From Bacillota bacterium (GTDB lineage: Bacteria; Bacillota; Clostridia; Christensenellales; Aristaeellaceae): 12,553 nt of DNA. Location: the NCBI GenBank assembly GCA_023415715.1, contig JAEZJP010000174.1:1-12553 (forward strand). The letters run 5' to 3'. The first letter of the stretch is position 1, and every line of letters starts with the position of its first letter. The position numbers and the translations under genes are program-made. Below the pieces are notes generated by a model that did no database searches, was not told the DNA's origin, and saw only the letters and a list, made by a program, of their open reading frames with translations. This document shows positions 1-6,619 of the stretch, piece by piece.

Positions 1-1017
1 CATCTGCTGTTTGCCGACTGTCCGCGGCTTTTGATGGAAAAGATAGAACTGACGGTACGCCTCATCAGAAGCAAGGGCGTCGGCGTATATTTTGTCACCC
101 AGAATCCCGCTGATATACCCACGGCCATTTTGAGCCAGCTTGGCAACAGGGTGCAGCACGCACTGCGCGCTTTTACGCCCCTGGATCAAAAAGCAGTGAA
201 GGCGGCGGCGCAAACCTTCAGGACCAACCCGGCCTTCGATACAGAGAAAGCCATTACCGAGCTGAAAACGGGAGAAGCGCTTATATCCTTCCTGGATGCG
301 CAGGGTGCGCCGGGCGTGGTAGCCCGGGCTGCCATCCTGCCTCCCCAGGCTTCCTTTGGGGCGATTGATCCCTCGCTTCGCAAAACTTTTATTGAAACCA
401 GCCCTTTTTATGGCAAGTATGAGGAGGCTATCGACAGGGAAAGCGCCTATGAAATGCTGGCCCGTGTGTTCCTTGGCGGCCGCGGGCAGGCTGCACCTGT
501 ACAGGCGCCCGTGCCAAACGTCATCGCCGCTCCGCCTGCGCAGCAGCCGGCGGTACAGCCCTCCCAGGGTTTCATGATCTTTGATGCGGCCACAGGCCAG
601 TATGTACGCAAGCAAATACCAACCCTTTCATCCCAGCCGGAACTGCAGCTTAAGGCACCGGCGCCTGCCCGGCCCGAAATGATGCCGGTACTTAAGTACG
701 ATGCTGCCAGCGGACAATATGTGCAGCAGATGATGGCTGTTAACAAAGACCCGGACACCGGAAATTATGTGCCTGCTTCCCCCGCGGCGCCCTATGCTTT
801 GAACAAACAGGAAAAAGAGCAGAGGAAGGCTGAAAAGGAACAATTGGCCGAGGAACGCAGGCGTACATCAGACGCGTTGCGGGATGAGCGGGCGGAGCGC
901 GCCCGGAGGAACGATTCCGCCCTGGGCCGGCTGAAGAACAGCGCCTTAAGCGGCATAGGCCGGGAGGTAGGCCGTACGCTGGTTCGGGGTTTGCTGGGCT
1001 CACTGACGAGGAGGTAA
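1..1017 (+). CDS. YjgR/DUF853-family HerA-like ATPase, 3' part
   Basis: The gene enters from the left edge in frame 1, so its start and Walker A region lie outside; 338 residues and the TAA stop are visible. The first residues HLLF, followed by LIRSKGVGVYFVTQNP (about residues 21-36) and the QLGNRVQHALRAF segment, match the C-terminal half of the YjgR/DUF853 family of HerA/FtsK-like P-loop ATPases. HLLF fits the end of the Walker B (DEAH-like) strand and TQNP is the sensor-like segment. After about residue 125 the conserved core ends. A Pro/Ala/Gln-rich linker follows with three related units containing D-x-x-[TS]-G-x-Y-V (bases about 571-774), then a Glu/Lys/Arg-rich likely coiled coil (about 265-305) and a basic, Gly/Leu-rich tail, as is common in this family. 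The cellular role of the family is not established. The codon before the first internal ATG still matches the family, so that ATG is not the true start. Confidence 0.9.
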   Translation, partial: HLLFADCPRLLMEKIELTVRLIRSKGVGVYFVTQNPADIPTAILSQLGNRVQHALRAFTPLDQKAVKAAAQTFRTNPAFDTEKAITELKTGEALISFLDAQGAPGVVARAAILPPQASFGAIDPSLRKTFIETSPFYGKYEEAIDRESAYEMLARVFLGGRGQAAPVQAPVPNVIAAPPAQQPAVQPSQGFMIFDAATGQYVRKQIPTLSSQPELQLKAPAPARPEMMPVLKYDAASGQYVQQMMAVNKDPDTGNYVPASPAAPYALNKQEKEQRKAEKEQLAEERRRTSDALRDERAERARRNDSALGRLKNSALSGIGREVGRTLVRGLLGSLTRR

Positions 1018-1019
1018 TA

Positions 1020-1042
1020 CTGGGGAGGCTCTGCCTCCCCAG
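1020..1042. repeat. Perfect hairpin after the ATPase stop
   Basis: Arms CTGGGGAGGC and GCCTCCCCAG pair perfectly around a TCT loop, beginning three bases after the TAA at 1015-1017. The sequence following on the plus strand is C-rich and has no T run, so it is not a standard rho-independent terminator. It could still stabilise the 3' end of the mRNA or belong to an intergenic repeat family. Confidence 0.6.
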
Positions 1043-1167
1043 CCCCCACCGCGAAAGGTGAAGAAGCCTTGCCCCGCCGGTGGCGGAATAGGGCAGGGCG
1101 GATGAATCAAGCGAAACGAGCGATGGGAGCGGCAGCGACCAACGCGACGATTGAGCTTGCGGAATTT

Positions 1168-1286
1168 TATCCCTTGAGAATCCCTATATTATGCAGGGAA
1201 CTGCAAAAGTTTACATTTTCGCATCTATTGCCGCCTGAATATGGTAGAATAGATTGTTCATAAAAATCTGGGATTCCCAAGGGATA
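1168..1286. repeat. 17-bp imperfect inverted repeat flanking 85 bp
   Basis: TATCCCTTGAGAATCCC at 1168-1184 is repeated on the opposite strand at 1270-1286 with 16 of 17 bases matching (TATCCCTTGGGAATCCC). The 85 bases between carry the putative transporter promoter. The arrangement resembles a small non-autonomous repeat unit (REP/BIME- or MITE-like), but no target-site duplication is evident and no transposase is nearby. Confidence 0.5.
1242..1250 (+). promoter_or_regulatory. Putative extended -10 promoter of the EamA transporter
   Basis: TGGTAGAAT fits an extended -10 element (TGn followed by TAGAAT, five of six matches to TATAAT). No good -35 box lies 16-18 bases upstream, which an extended -10 can tolerate. 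Transcription would start near 1257 and leave a leader of about 76 bases made largely of hairpins. Inference from motif only. Confidence 0.35.
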
Positions 1287-1323
1287 TATCCCTTGGGTGG
1301 GGGATTGGGGGCAAAGCCCCCAA
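1276..1323. repeat. Palindrome plus GC hairpin in the transporter leader
   Basis: Bases 1276-1297 form a perfect 22-bp palindrome (half-site CCCAAGGGATA). At 1305-1323 the arms TTGGGGGC and GCCCCCAA pair perfectly around AAA, and an A-rich stretch follows. On the plus strand there is no T run, so it is unlikely to terminate transcription into the transporter. It ends nine bases before the chosen start codon and occupies the place where a ribosome binding site would normally be. Confidence 0.6.
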
Positions 1324-1332
1324 AAATGTGTT

Positions 1333-2247
1333 ATGAAAAAATATTCAACACTCAGCAAGCTGGCGCTGTTGACCGCCTCGCTGATATGGGGCAGTTCTTT
1401 TTTTGTTATGAAAAATTCGGTGGACGTGTTCCCCGTGTTTGCGCTGCTGGCGATACGCTTCACCATAGGCTGCGGGCTTTTGTGCCTGATCTTTTTTAAG
1501 CGGGTAAAGAACATCACGCGCAAAACGTTAAGCCGCGGCACACTACTGGGTGTTTTGCTGTTTGCCGCTTATACGCTGCAAACCCTGGGCCTGAAAAGTA
1601 CAACGCCGGGCAAGAATGCCTTTTTGACGGCGATCTATTGTATAGTGGTGCCCTTTTTATTCTGGATGGTCACCAAAAAAAGGCCTGATGTTTATAACTG
1701 TCTGGCCGGCGTGCTGTGCCTTGGAGGGATCGGGCTTGTGTCCCTGACGGGCGGTTTTTCCATAGGCATGGGCGATGCGCTGACATTGGCCGGGGGTATC
1801 ATTTATGCCGTGCATATTGTTGTGGTGGCGCGGGTGAGCCAGGACGAGGATCCGGTGTTATTGACGCTTGTGCAATTTGGCGCTGCCGCCGTTTGCTGCT
1901 TGTCCGTCTCCATGGCCACGGAGATTTTCCCCGGTGATATTCCGGCCGCAAGCTGGTACGGGCTTATATACCTGGCGGTATTTGCCACCACCGGCGCGCT
2001 GCTCATGCAGAATGTGGGCCAGAAGTACACGCATCCGGCGGCAGCTTCCATACTGCTGAGCTTGGAATCGGTTTTCGGTGTAGCCTTCTCCATGGTTTTT
2101 TACGGAGAAACGCTGACGCTGCGTCTGGCAGCCGGCTTCTTAATGATCTTTTTCTCAGTGATCGTATCGGAAACGAAGCTTGGGTTTTTCAAAAAGTTCC
2201 GCCTTAAAGAAAAGGGCGGGAGCGGTATTGCGGAACAATTTGAATGA
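1333..2247 (+). CDS. EamA-family (DMT superfamily) transporter
   Basis: A 304-residue integral membrane protein with about ten hydrophobic segments in two repeated halves of about five each. This is the layout of EamA/RhaT drug-metabolite transporters, which are usually about 280-310 residues. The N-terminal LTASLIWGSSFFVMK and the mid-first-half GLKSTTPGKNAFLTA are characteristic. In the second half, SILLSLESVFGVAFS and the following GETLTLRLAAGFLMI match the conserved end of the second EamA domain. The protein probably exports or imports a small metabolite at the cytoplasmic membrane; the substrate cannot be read from sequence. I chose ATG 1333 (MKKYSTLSKL) because the in-frame GTG at 1297 lies inside a palindrome and would add repeat-encoded residues. 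No clear Shine-Dalgarno precedes 1333, which is unusual here. The gene converges on nfo. Confidence 0.9.
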   Translation: MKKYSTLSKLALLTASLIWGSSFFVMKNSVDVFPVFALLAIRFTIGCGLLCLIFFKRVKNITRKTLSRGTLLGVLLFAAYTLQTLGLKSTTPGKNAFLTAIYCIVVPFLFWMVTKKRPDVYNCLAGVLCLGGIGLVSLTGGFSIGMGDALTLAGGIIYAVHIVVVARVSQDEDPVLLTLVQFGAAAVCCLSVSMATEIFPGDIPAASWYGLIYLAVFATTGALLMQNVGQKYTHPAAASILLSLESVFGVAFSMVFYGETLTLRLAAGFLMIFFSVIVSETKLGFFKKFRLKEKGGSGIAEQFE

Positions 2248-2265
2248 TTCCTGAAAGGTAAGTAT

Positions 2266-2379
2266 TTGAGCATAAAAAAATTCTACGGCCCTAGAGCGAA
2301 GATCAATGAGTTTGCCAAACAACAAAGACCCCCGGCTAAGAAGACAACTAACATATTACGTAAAAAATGCGTACCATAA
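2266..2379 (+). CDS. Possible small basic protein (37 aa), doubtful
   Basis: A TTG-initiated frame lies between the transporter and nfo. AAAGG sits seven bases before the TTG. The 37-residue product begins SIKKFYGPRAKINEFAKQQR after the initiator and is strongly basic. It is in the same frame as the transporter, so it could equally be chance sequence after that stop. I recognise no family, and the weak start codon and short length make it doubtful. It lies in the low-GC patch around nfo. Confidence 0.15.
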   Translation: MSIKKFYGPRAKINEFAKQQRPPAKKTTNILRKKCVP

Positions 2380-2387
2380 AGGCACTT

Positions 2388-3236
2388 TCAGCCTGCCCAA
2401 GCGTTTTGAATCATTTCTATTTCTCTTTTATGCCCCTCATTATCCAAAGGCGTTTCAAGATAAAACGGGAGATTCCTTATATATGGATGCTTCATCATAT
2501 CTATAACCGCTTTCAAACCTATTTCGCCCTCCCCAATGGGAGTATGCCTGTCTTTTCTGGAGCCAAGCGGAAACAGGCTGTCATTCAGGTGTACCGTTTT
2601 GAGCTTTGACAAACCAATTTGGCGGTCCATATTTTCCAAAACGGAATCCAGACTATCTTTGATGTTATATCCGGATGAGTACAGATGACATAAATCCATG
2701 CAAATTCCCAGTTTGCTTTTGCATGTTGCGTATTCCAACAGCTGCTTCAAATGCTCGAACCTAAAACCTACCTCCGTTCCTTTGCCGGGCATGGTCTCAA
2801 GCAATACCGTTATCTTCTCATTTCCGCAGATCGCTTCATTCAGCGCATCTGCCGCTTGTTTTAATCCTTCGTCAATGCCAAGGCCCAAATGGCTGCCGGG
2901 ATGAAGCACAAGATATTCAATATGCAAATCTTCCATTCTCCTGATATCTTCTGTCAGAACCCGCTTGCTGAATTCATACACTGTTTGATTGCTGCCTGCA
3001 ATATTGACCGTATAGGGCATATGGGCCTGTATTGGTCCAAAATGATTCATACATCTTAAAGACTGAAATACTTCCACATCCTTTGGATCATATGGCCTGA
3101 AGCTTGATCCCCTTGGATTTCTTGAGAAGAACTGAAAAGTATTGGCCCCCATGGCAACCACATTTTCCGCGGCTTTCATATACCCTCCGGCCGTGGAAAT
3201 ATGAGGGCCAATGACCAATTCATGCTCACGCTTCAT
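2388..3236 (-). CDS. nfo: Endonuclease IV (AP endonuclease)
   Basis: A 282-residue TIM-barrel metalloenzyme that cleaves the DNA backbone 5' of abasic sites in base excision repair. It opens with VIGPHISTAGG. Candidate trinuclear-zinc ligands are all present by family comparison: H72 (AHMPY), H112 (LHPGSH), E147 (LLETMPGKG), D181 and H184 (MDLCHLY), H217 (VHLNDS), D229 and H231 (DRHTPIGEG) and E261 (YLETP). The length equals the usual bacterial Nfo length. The start at 3236 is preceded by AAAGGGAGC at good distance; a longer in-frame start at 3350 would add 38 residues unlike the family. It is a single-gene unit between the transporter and the terminator of the exported-protein operon. Its GC content is clearly lower than its neighbours (about 35-48% in sampled 60-base lines against about 58%), suggesting a different history. 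No clear terminator is seen at its 3' end. Confidence 0.95.
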   Translation of the reverse strand: MKREHELVIGPHISTAGGYMKAAENVVAMGANTFQFFSRNPRGSSFRPYDPKDVEVFQSLRCMNHFGPIQAHMPYTVNIAGSNQTVYEFSKRVLTEDIRRMEDLHIEYLVLHPGSHLGLGIDEGLKQAADALNEAICGNEKITVLLETMPGKGTEVGFRFEHLKQLLEYATCKSKLGICMDLCHLYSSGYNIKDSLDSVLENMDRQIGLSKLKTVHLNDSLFPLGSRKDRHTPIGEGEIGLKAVIDMMKHPYIRNLPFYLETPLDNEGHKREIEMIQNAWAG

Positions 3237-3350
3237 TTTGCTCCCTTTCAGATCCCTTTTCCTTTTTATTCTTTCGGCCGCACAGCATGCATATACAAAG
3301 GAGGCCGGCAACATTGAATTGATGGGTCGAATAACTGTGTTAGCTTCCAT

Positions 3351-3388
3351 AAAAAAGTGGACGGCTTCTTCTTGCGATGAAGCCGTCC
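3351..3388 (-). terminator. Rho-independent terminator of the exported-protein operon
   Basis: Read on the minus strand, GGACGGCTTC and GAAGCCGTCC form a perfect 10-bp stem around a 10-base loop (3379-3388 with 3359-3368), followed by AC and a run of six T (3356-3351). It lies about 40 bases after the stop of the NAGPA-type gene. In the plus direction no T run follows directly, so it acts for the minus strand. Confidence 0.85.
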
Positions 3389-3427
3389 ATGGTATTCGCT
3401 GTTGTTTTTTTTATAACTAATAGAGTT

Positions 3428-4537
3428 TCAGTCTTCCAAGGGCGCAACTTGTTCGGAGCGGCCGATGCCTATGATCTCCGTCGTGCTGCGGGGTGAGGTT
3501 TTTCCGCCGGAGTAGGAGCCGATACGCGTTACCTGTTTGCCCATGAACAGCATTACCGCCGTCTGGCCGCCATCCAGGTTAAGGGCTGTTTTGCAGCCTC
3601 CCGCCAGCATCATATCCATCAATTCGGGCACGCTGACGCCAATGCTTTCCTTTTTCAGCCTGGCTTCCACCAGCACGGCATAATAATGCCCCGGCTCGAT
3701 CATGCCGATGGCGCAGCGGGGCTGCTTGGTCTGCCCATAGCTGAACTCCAGCACATCCGGGTTGGTTTTCCCGTCCCTTACCAGGATGGGTCCGAAAGCA
3801 AACACATCTTTTGCGCCCATGTCAAGGTACTGCTGGACGGTCTTTTCGTCGGAGCGGTATACATCCATGGAACCGTCGGGCAAGAGGGCAAGCGTATCCA
3901 AAGGGGGAAAGCGGAACCTGGGATACACCGAGGTCTTTTCGCTGATGATTTTCCCGTCCCTGATAATGATGCCTACCATCAGCGCACCCTTGCTGGCGGT
4001 ACGGTAGGTGTAATAATCGGTGTTCATGCCGAATACCACCTTGTTTTCCGCAGCGATACGCTCCGGCTCCACATGCTTTGATTCGCCCCACTTTTCCTTG
4101 TCAAAAGGAATTGCGGCGAACTTTTCACCCGCTTCAACATCGCTCCAGATTTCGGCCTCATACCATACCAGCACTTTATTGGGATCCTTCACCCGTTCGA
4201 TCTGCACCCGCAGCGTAGGGGAAGCGTACATCCACAGACCTTCGTCCGCGTTCTCGTACACGAATTCCCCCTCCTGCAAAAATCCCTTTTCATTGGTGGG
4301 GGGCAGTGTGGGGAAATTCACAGGCCTTACGGTAGGCTGTGGCGTGGCGGTGGGCTTGGGCGTTTTGGTAGGCTTTGGTGTTCTGGTAGGTTTGGGTGTT
4401 TTGGCAGGCTTGGGTGTGGCGGCGGCTCTGATCCTTACGGTCGAGGCGGCCGGAGCGTTTGCAAGGGCCAGAGCCCCGATGGGCAGCAGCATGAGCAGGG
4501 TTATGAACAGCGCGGGAATCCATTTTTTGCATTGCAT
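3428..4537 (-). CDS. Exported phosphodiester glycosidase (NAGPA/DUF2233 family)
   Basis: A 369-residue protein with a clear Sec signal peptide (KK, then a hydrophobic stretch to about residue 26, ending ALALANA). A TPKPx repeat spacer follows (about 41-70), then a region with few hallmarks (about 80-200) and a C-terminal NAGPA domain (about 200-362). Domain markers are FAFGPILVRDGK, PRCAIGMIEPGHYYAVLVE, ALNLDGGQTAVMLFMG (NLDGG at 320-324) and the closing PRSTTEIIGIG. The family includes the mammalian uncovering enzyme, which removes GlcNAc from GlcNAc-phosphate-mannose diesters; bacterial members are thought to act on extracellular phosphate-linked sugars. The start at 4537 follows the upstream stop by 22 bases, with GGAGG about 13 bases before the ATG, rather far. 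Upstream in-frame ATGs lie inside the preceding gene. It is the last gene of a three-gene operon and is followed by a terminator. The substrate is not known. Confidence 0.9.
   Translation of the reverse strand: MQCKKWIPALFITLLMLLPIGALALANAPAASTVRIRAAATPKPAKTPKPTRTPKPTKTPKPTATPQPTVRPVNFPTLPPTNEKGFLQEGEFVYENADEGLWMYASPTLRVQIERVKDPNKVLVWYEAEIWSDVEAGEKFAAIPFDKEKWGESKHVEPERIAAENKVVFGMNTDYYTYRTASKGALMVGIIIRDGKIISEKTSVYPRFRFPPLDTLALLPDGSMDVYRSDEKTVQQYLDMGAKDVFAFGPILVRDGKTNPDVLEFSYGQTKQPRCAIGMIEPGHYYAVLVEARLKKESIGVSVPELMDMMLAGGCKTALNLDGGQTAVMLFMGKQVTRIGSYSGGKTSPRSTTEIIGIGRSEQVAPLED
4328..4417 (-). repeat. Degenerate 18-bp tandem repeat encoding a TPKPT spacer
   Basis: About four to five imperfect 18-base units in the NAGPA-type gene encode TPKPxx, the x positions being A/K/T/R, ending in TATPQPT. 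Such Pro/Thr/Lys spacers commonly extend a surface domain through the cell wall. The units differ at synonymous positions, so the repeat is not freshly expanded. Confidence 0.8.
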
Positions 4538-4559
4538 GGGCGAAACGAGACCTCCATTT

Positions 4560-5777
4560 TCATGGTATGTTTTCGAAAAAATCATTCTTCTGAACATCCG
4601 GTCCTACCAGGGAACGGTACAGCCCGAAACGGCTGCAGGAAAACTCCCCCTCGTCCGTGACCTCAAAATCCTTGCCTATTACCGCGGAACCCGCGTTCTG
4701 CTGGGTCATGTGAAGCGCGTAGGCATCCTTGGCGGCCTGAAGCGGAGAGCGGCCGTTAAGGGCAGGATCAGGAGTCCGCCAATCCATAACGATTGCGTTT
4801 TCAGGATAGAGGTGCAGGTACAGCTTCGGAACGTCCCAGGAGCCGTACTGCTCAAAAGAAGCGGGGTCTGCGTTTGGATCGGCGCTGTGCTCCACGCCAT
4901 AAATCGCCGCATCGGCGCACGTCTGATGGGCGCCATGGCCGTATTCCCCGTTCACGTCATGGGTCACAATCACATCCGGCTTCAGTTTTCGGATGACGCC
5001 CATCACATAATCCCGCACCTTTTCCTTGCCGCCCCATTTGTCATATCCGCTTTTCACATTGCCGCTATAACGGTCACCGAAGGGGCCGATCAGCGGATAT
5101 GTATGCACACCCATAGACCACAGGCCATTGAGCAGTTCACTGCTCCTGGTGGTATTGGAGGGCGTCAGGTAACAGGCAACCACCTTTTTTTTAAGCGATA
5201 CCGCGTAATGGGGAATCGTGCCGCCCATGAACAAAAGCTCATCGTCTGGGTGCGCCACCAGAACCAGCAGATCTGCCTTCTCTTCCGTGGGTTCCCACTT
5301 TTGCACCCAGCCGGGAACCTCACCGGGACCAAACAGGAACAACTCATTGAGAAGCAGGGAGGTTTTTTTCTTGTCCGTTACTGTGATGCGCAAACTTGTT
5401 ATGGGTTTGGGCAGCTGAATAAACGCGTGCAGGTAGCTTGTATCCCCTTGCTTAAGCGTGACCCACTTGTCACCGTCCAGCGTCTGTACTTCCCAGGAGG
5501 TAGGCATCTTGCCGAAGCAAACATAAAGAGATGAGCAGGGCTTATCCTCAGGGAGGACCACCTGCACATAAGGGTCTTTGCGTTCAGCCGTTTCCCAGGG
5601 CGTGGTGTACTTCCGGTCGGAGATGGACTTGAGGCCATGCTTGGGGGAGCGGGGCGATATTTCAGCCAGCGCGGTAATATCCTCGGCCTCAGCCGCCTCC
5701 GCCTGAACAAACGCCGGCATCAGGCACGTCACAAGGACTGCGCAAAGGAATAAGCAGGCAATTTTTTTTATCATCAT
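4560..5777 (-). CDS. Exported PIG-L/LmbE-type deacetylase with N-terminal beta-sandwich-like region
   Basis: A 405-residue protein with a signal peptide (MMIKKIACLFLCAVLV, cleavage probably near VQA at about 24-26). The C-terminal PIG-L domain (about 168-370) has the zinc-binding AHPDDE (175-180) and the second motif THDVNGEYGHGAH with H281 and H284. This family removes N-acetyl groups from GlcNAc-containing substrates (GlcNAc-PI, mycothiol and bacillithiol precursors, some antibiotics and surface glycans). The signal peptide implies an extracellular polymer rather than a cytosolic thiol precursor. Residues about 40-150 resemble a discoidin/F5-8C-type carbohydrate-binding sandwich in pattern (VQVVLPEDKPCSSLYVCFG ... 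SLRITVTD ... LLLNELFLFG); that is inference. The ATG at 5777 is two bases after the upstream stop, with AAAGG eight bases before it. The PIG-L call is strong; the substrate is unknown. Confidence 0.9.
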   Translation of the reverse strand: MMIKKIACLFLCAVLVTCLMPAFVQAEAAEAEDITALAEISPRSPKHGLKSISDRKYTTPWETAERKDPYVQVVLPEDKPCSSLYVCFGKMPTSWEVQTLDGDKWVTLKQGDTSYLHAFIQLPKPITSLRITVTDKKKTSLLLNELFLFGPGEVPGWVQKWEPTEEKADLLVLVAHPDDELLFMGGTIPHYAVSLKKKVVACYLTPSNTTRSSELLNGLWSMGVHTYPLIGPFGDRYSGNVKSGYDKWGGKEKVRDYVMGVIRKLKPDVIVTHDVNGEYGHGAHQTCADAAIYGVEHSADPNADPASFEQYGSWDVPKLYLHLYPENAIVMDWRTPDPALNGRSPLQAAKDAYALHMTQQNAGSAVIGKDFEVTDEGEFSCSRFGLYRSLVGPDVQKNDFFENIP

Positions 5778-5779
5778 CC

Positions 5780-6499
5780 TTAAGGCCTTTCCTTGAAGGA
5801 CAACACAAAGGGAAATTCCAGCGTGCCTTCGCCGGATACAATTTCCGCCGCGTCAAGGTTCAAACGGCAGGCAGGCCGCCAGCCTAGGTTTTCCACCACC
5901 ACGCGGATATAGCCCAGGCTGCCGCTTACCTTTAAGCACCGGGCCCCGGAAATGAGCGTGGTGGATTGGGTACGGGTCCAGTAGGGGCTGTACTTGGTGG
6001 AATATTTGAACAATCCGTTGGCCAGGGCATAGGCTGTTCCCTTGCCCATGCGAGATTTATTGTTTAAAAATCCATAGGCTTTATTGCTCAAGTCTTCACT
6101 GGAAGGAAGAAAGACGGTTCCCAACTCCTCACTGTTTAAAAGCAGCGCTTGCTCGCCCTCCGTAAAGGCTTTGGGCAGAAAGGTCTCATTCAAAAAGTCA
6201 TACATGTCCGTCAGCTTCCATACGCCGCCGAAATCCACATAATCCTCATATACCGCATGAACGCAATGGTTCCCCAGAATGTATTCGCTGAGCAGCAGGG
6301 ATTCGTTATCACCGGCGTACAAAATACGCCATAGGATGGGCGCGGCTTCGCCGTTTTCCCCCTGGGGCCAGGTACCCAAAGCGATATATTGATAGCCCGC
6401 CTTGGCATCATACCCACGCAAGCTTTGCGCTCCTGCCAAACCGGGCAGCAGCACAACCATAAGGCACAGCGCGAGCGCACGGCACAAAAACGGTCTCAC
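5780..6499 (-). CDS. Exported DUF6273-domain protein
   Basis: A 239-residue protein with a Sec signal peptide (hydrophobic residues 5-21, cleavage probably after LAGA). The mature part follows the DUF6273 pattern: YIALGTWPQGENGEAAPILWRIL, then LLLSEYIL, a DFLNETFLPKAFTEGEQ segment, and a C-terminal GWRPACRLNL resembling the family's closing G-x-R-P-A motif. No catalytic function is established; members are typically secreted or surface proteins of gut Clostridia. I chose the GTG at 6499 because GGAGGG lies seven bases upstream (6507-6512), whereas the ATG at 6523 would place that ribosome binding site inside the gene and add charged residues ahead of the signal peptide. It is the first gene of the exported trio, with a promoter just upstream. 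Its stop is two bases before the deacetylase ATG, implying coupled translation. Confidence 0.85.
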   Translation of the reverse strand: MRPFLCRALALCLMVVLLPGLAGAQSLRGYDAKAGYQYIALGTWPQGENGEAAPILWRILYAGDNESLLLSEYILGNHCVHAVYEDYVDFGGVWKLTDMYDFLNETFLPKAFTEGEQALLLNSEELGTVFLPSSEDLSNKAYGFLNNKSRMGKGTAYALANGLFKYSTKYSPYWTRTQSTTLISGARCLKVSGSLGYIRVVVENLGWRPACRLNLDAAEIVSGEGTLEFPFVLSFKERP

Positions 6500-6539
6500 T
6501 TTTGATCCCTCCAACCATATCAAGGCTCAAACATATTCC

Positions 6540-6568
6540 ATGATATCCATAAAAGAAAACCCTGTAAA
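6540..6568 (-). promoter_or_regulatory. Sigma-A-like promoter of the exported-protein operon
   Basis: On the minus strand, TTTACA (6568-6563; five of six to TTGACA) is followed after exactly 17 bases by TATCAT (6545-6540; five of six to TATAAT). Transcription would start near 6533, giving a leader of about 34 bases before the GTG start at 6499. The -35 box coincides with the loop of the terminator of the preceding gene. Confidence 0.65.
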
Positions 6569-6576
6569 GGGTTTTC
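6551..6576 (-). terminator. Rho-independent terminator of the flavodoxin-like gene
   Basis: Read on the minus strand, GAAAACCC and GGGTTTTC (6576-6569 with 6562-6555) pair perfectly around TTTACA and are followed by TTTTA. It lies 44 bases after the flavodoxin stop. The stem is A/T-rich at its base and the T run short, so termination may be partial. Confidence 0.6.
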
Positions 6577-6619
6577 AGGTAAAAATTACATTTTGTATCA
6601 AATGACAAATCATTCGTTT

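Larger units (their letters stand above)
1018..1332. other. Intergenic region with several inverted repeats
   Basis: This 315-base gap between the ATPase and transporter genes has no convincing gene. It holds a perfect 10-bp-arm hairpin just after the ATPase stop (1020-1042), a small CCGCC/GGCGG hairpin (1074-1086), a stretch rich in GCGA-like words (about 1100-1155), a 17-bp inverted pair (1168-1184 and 1270-1286), a putative extended -10 promoter (1242-1250), a 22-bp perfect palindrome (1276-1297) and a GC hairpin (1305-1323) ending nine bases before the transporter ATG. Short reading frames here have no ribosome binding site and no protein-like composition. Confidence 0.7.

Noticed and set aside
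1069..1263. A 64-codon frame in the first intergenic region
   Set aside because: It passes through the GC hairpins and one arm of the inverted repeat, lacks a ribosome binding site and has a composition typical of translated repeats.
1168..1286. Complete insertion sequence bounded by the 17-bp inverted repeats
   Set aside because: The 85-base interior cannot encode a transposase and no target-site duplication is evident. Only a repeat unit can be supported.
2306..2506. A 66-codon plus-strand frame after the transporter
   Set aside because: More than half is antisense to the end of nfo, and there is no ribosome binding site.
3237..3350. N-terminal extension of nfo to 320 residues
   Set aside because: The added 38 residues do not resemble the family, and a good ribosome binding site supports the start at 3236.
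4328..4417. CRISPR-like short regular repeat
   Set aside because: The 18-base periodicity has no spacers and encodes a Pro/Thr/Lys protein spacer in frame.
4020..5534. A 504-codon open frame on the plus strand
   Set aside because: It runs antisense across the NAGPA-type and PIG-L genes and through the gap between them, both of which are firmly identified. The product has no recognisable domain, so it is a codon-bias shadow.
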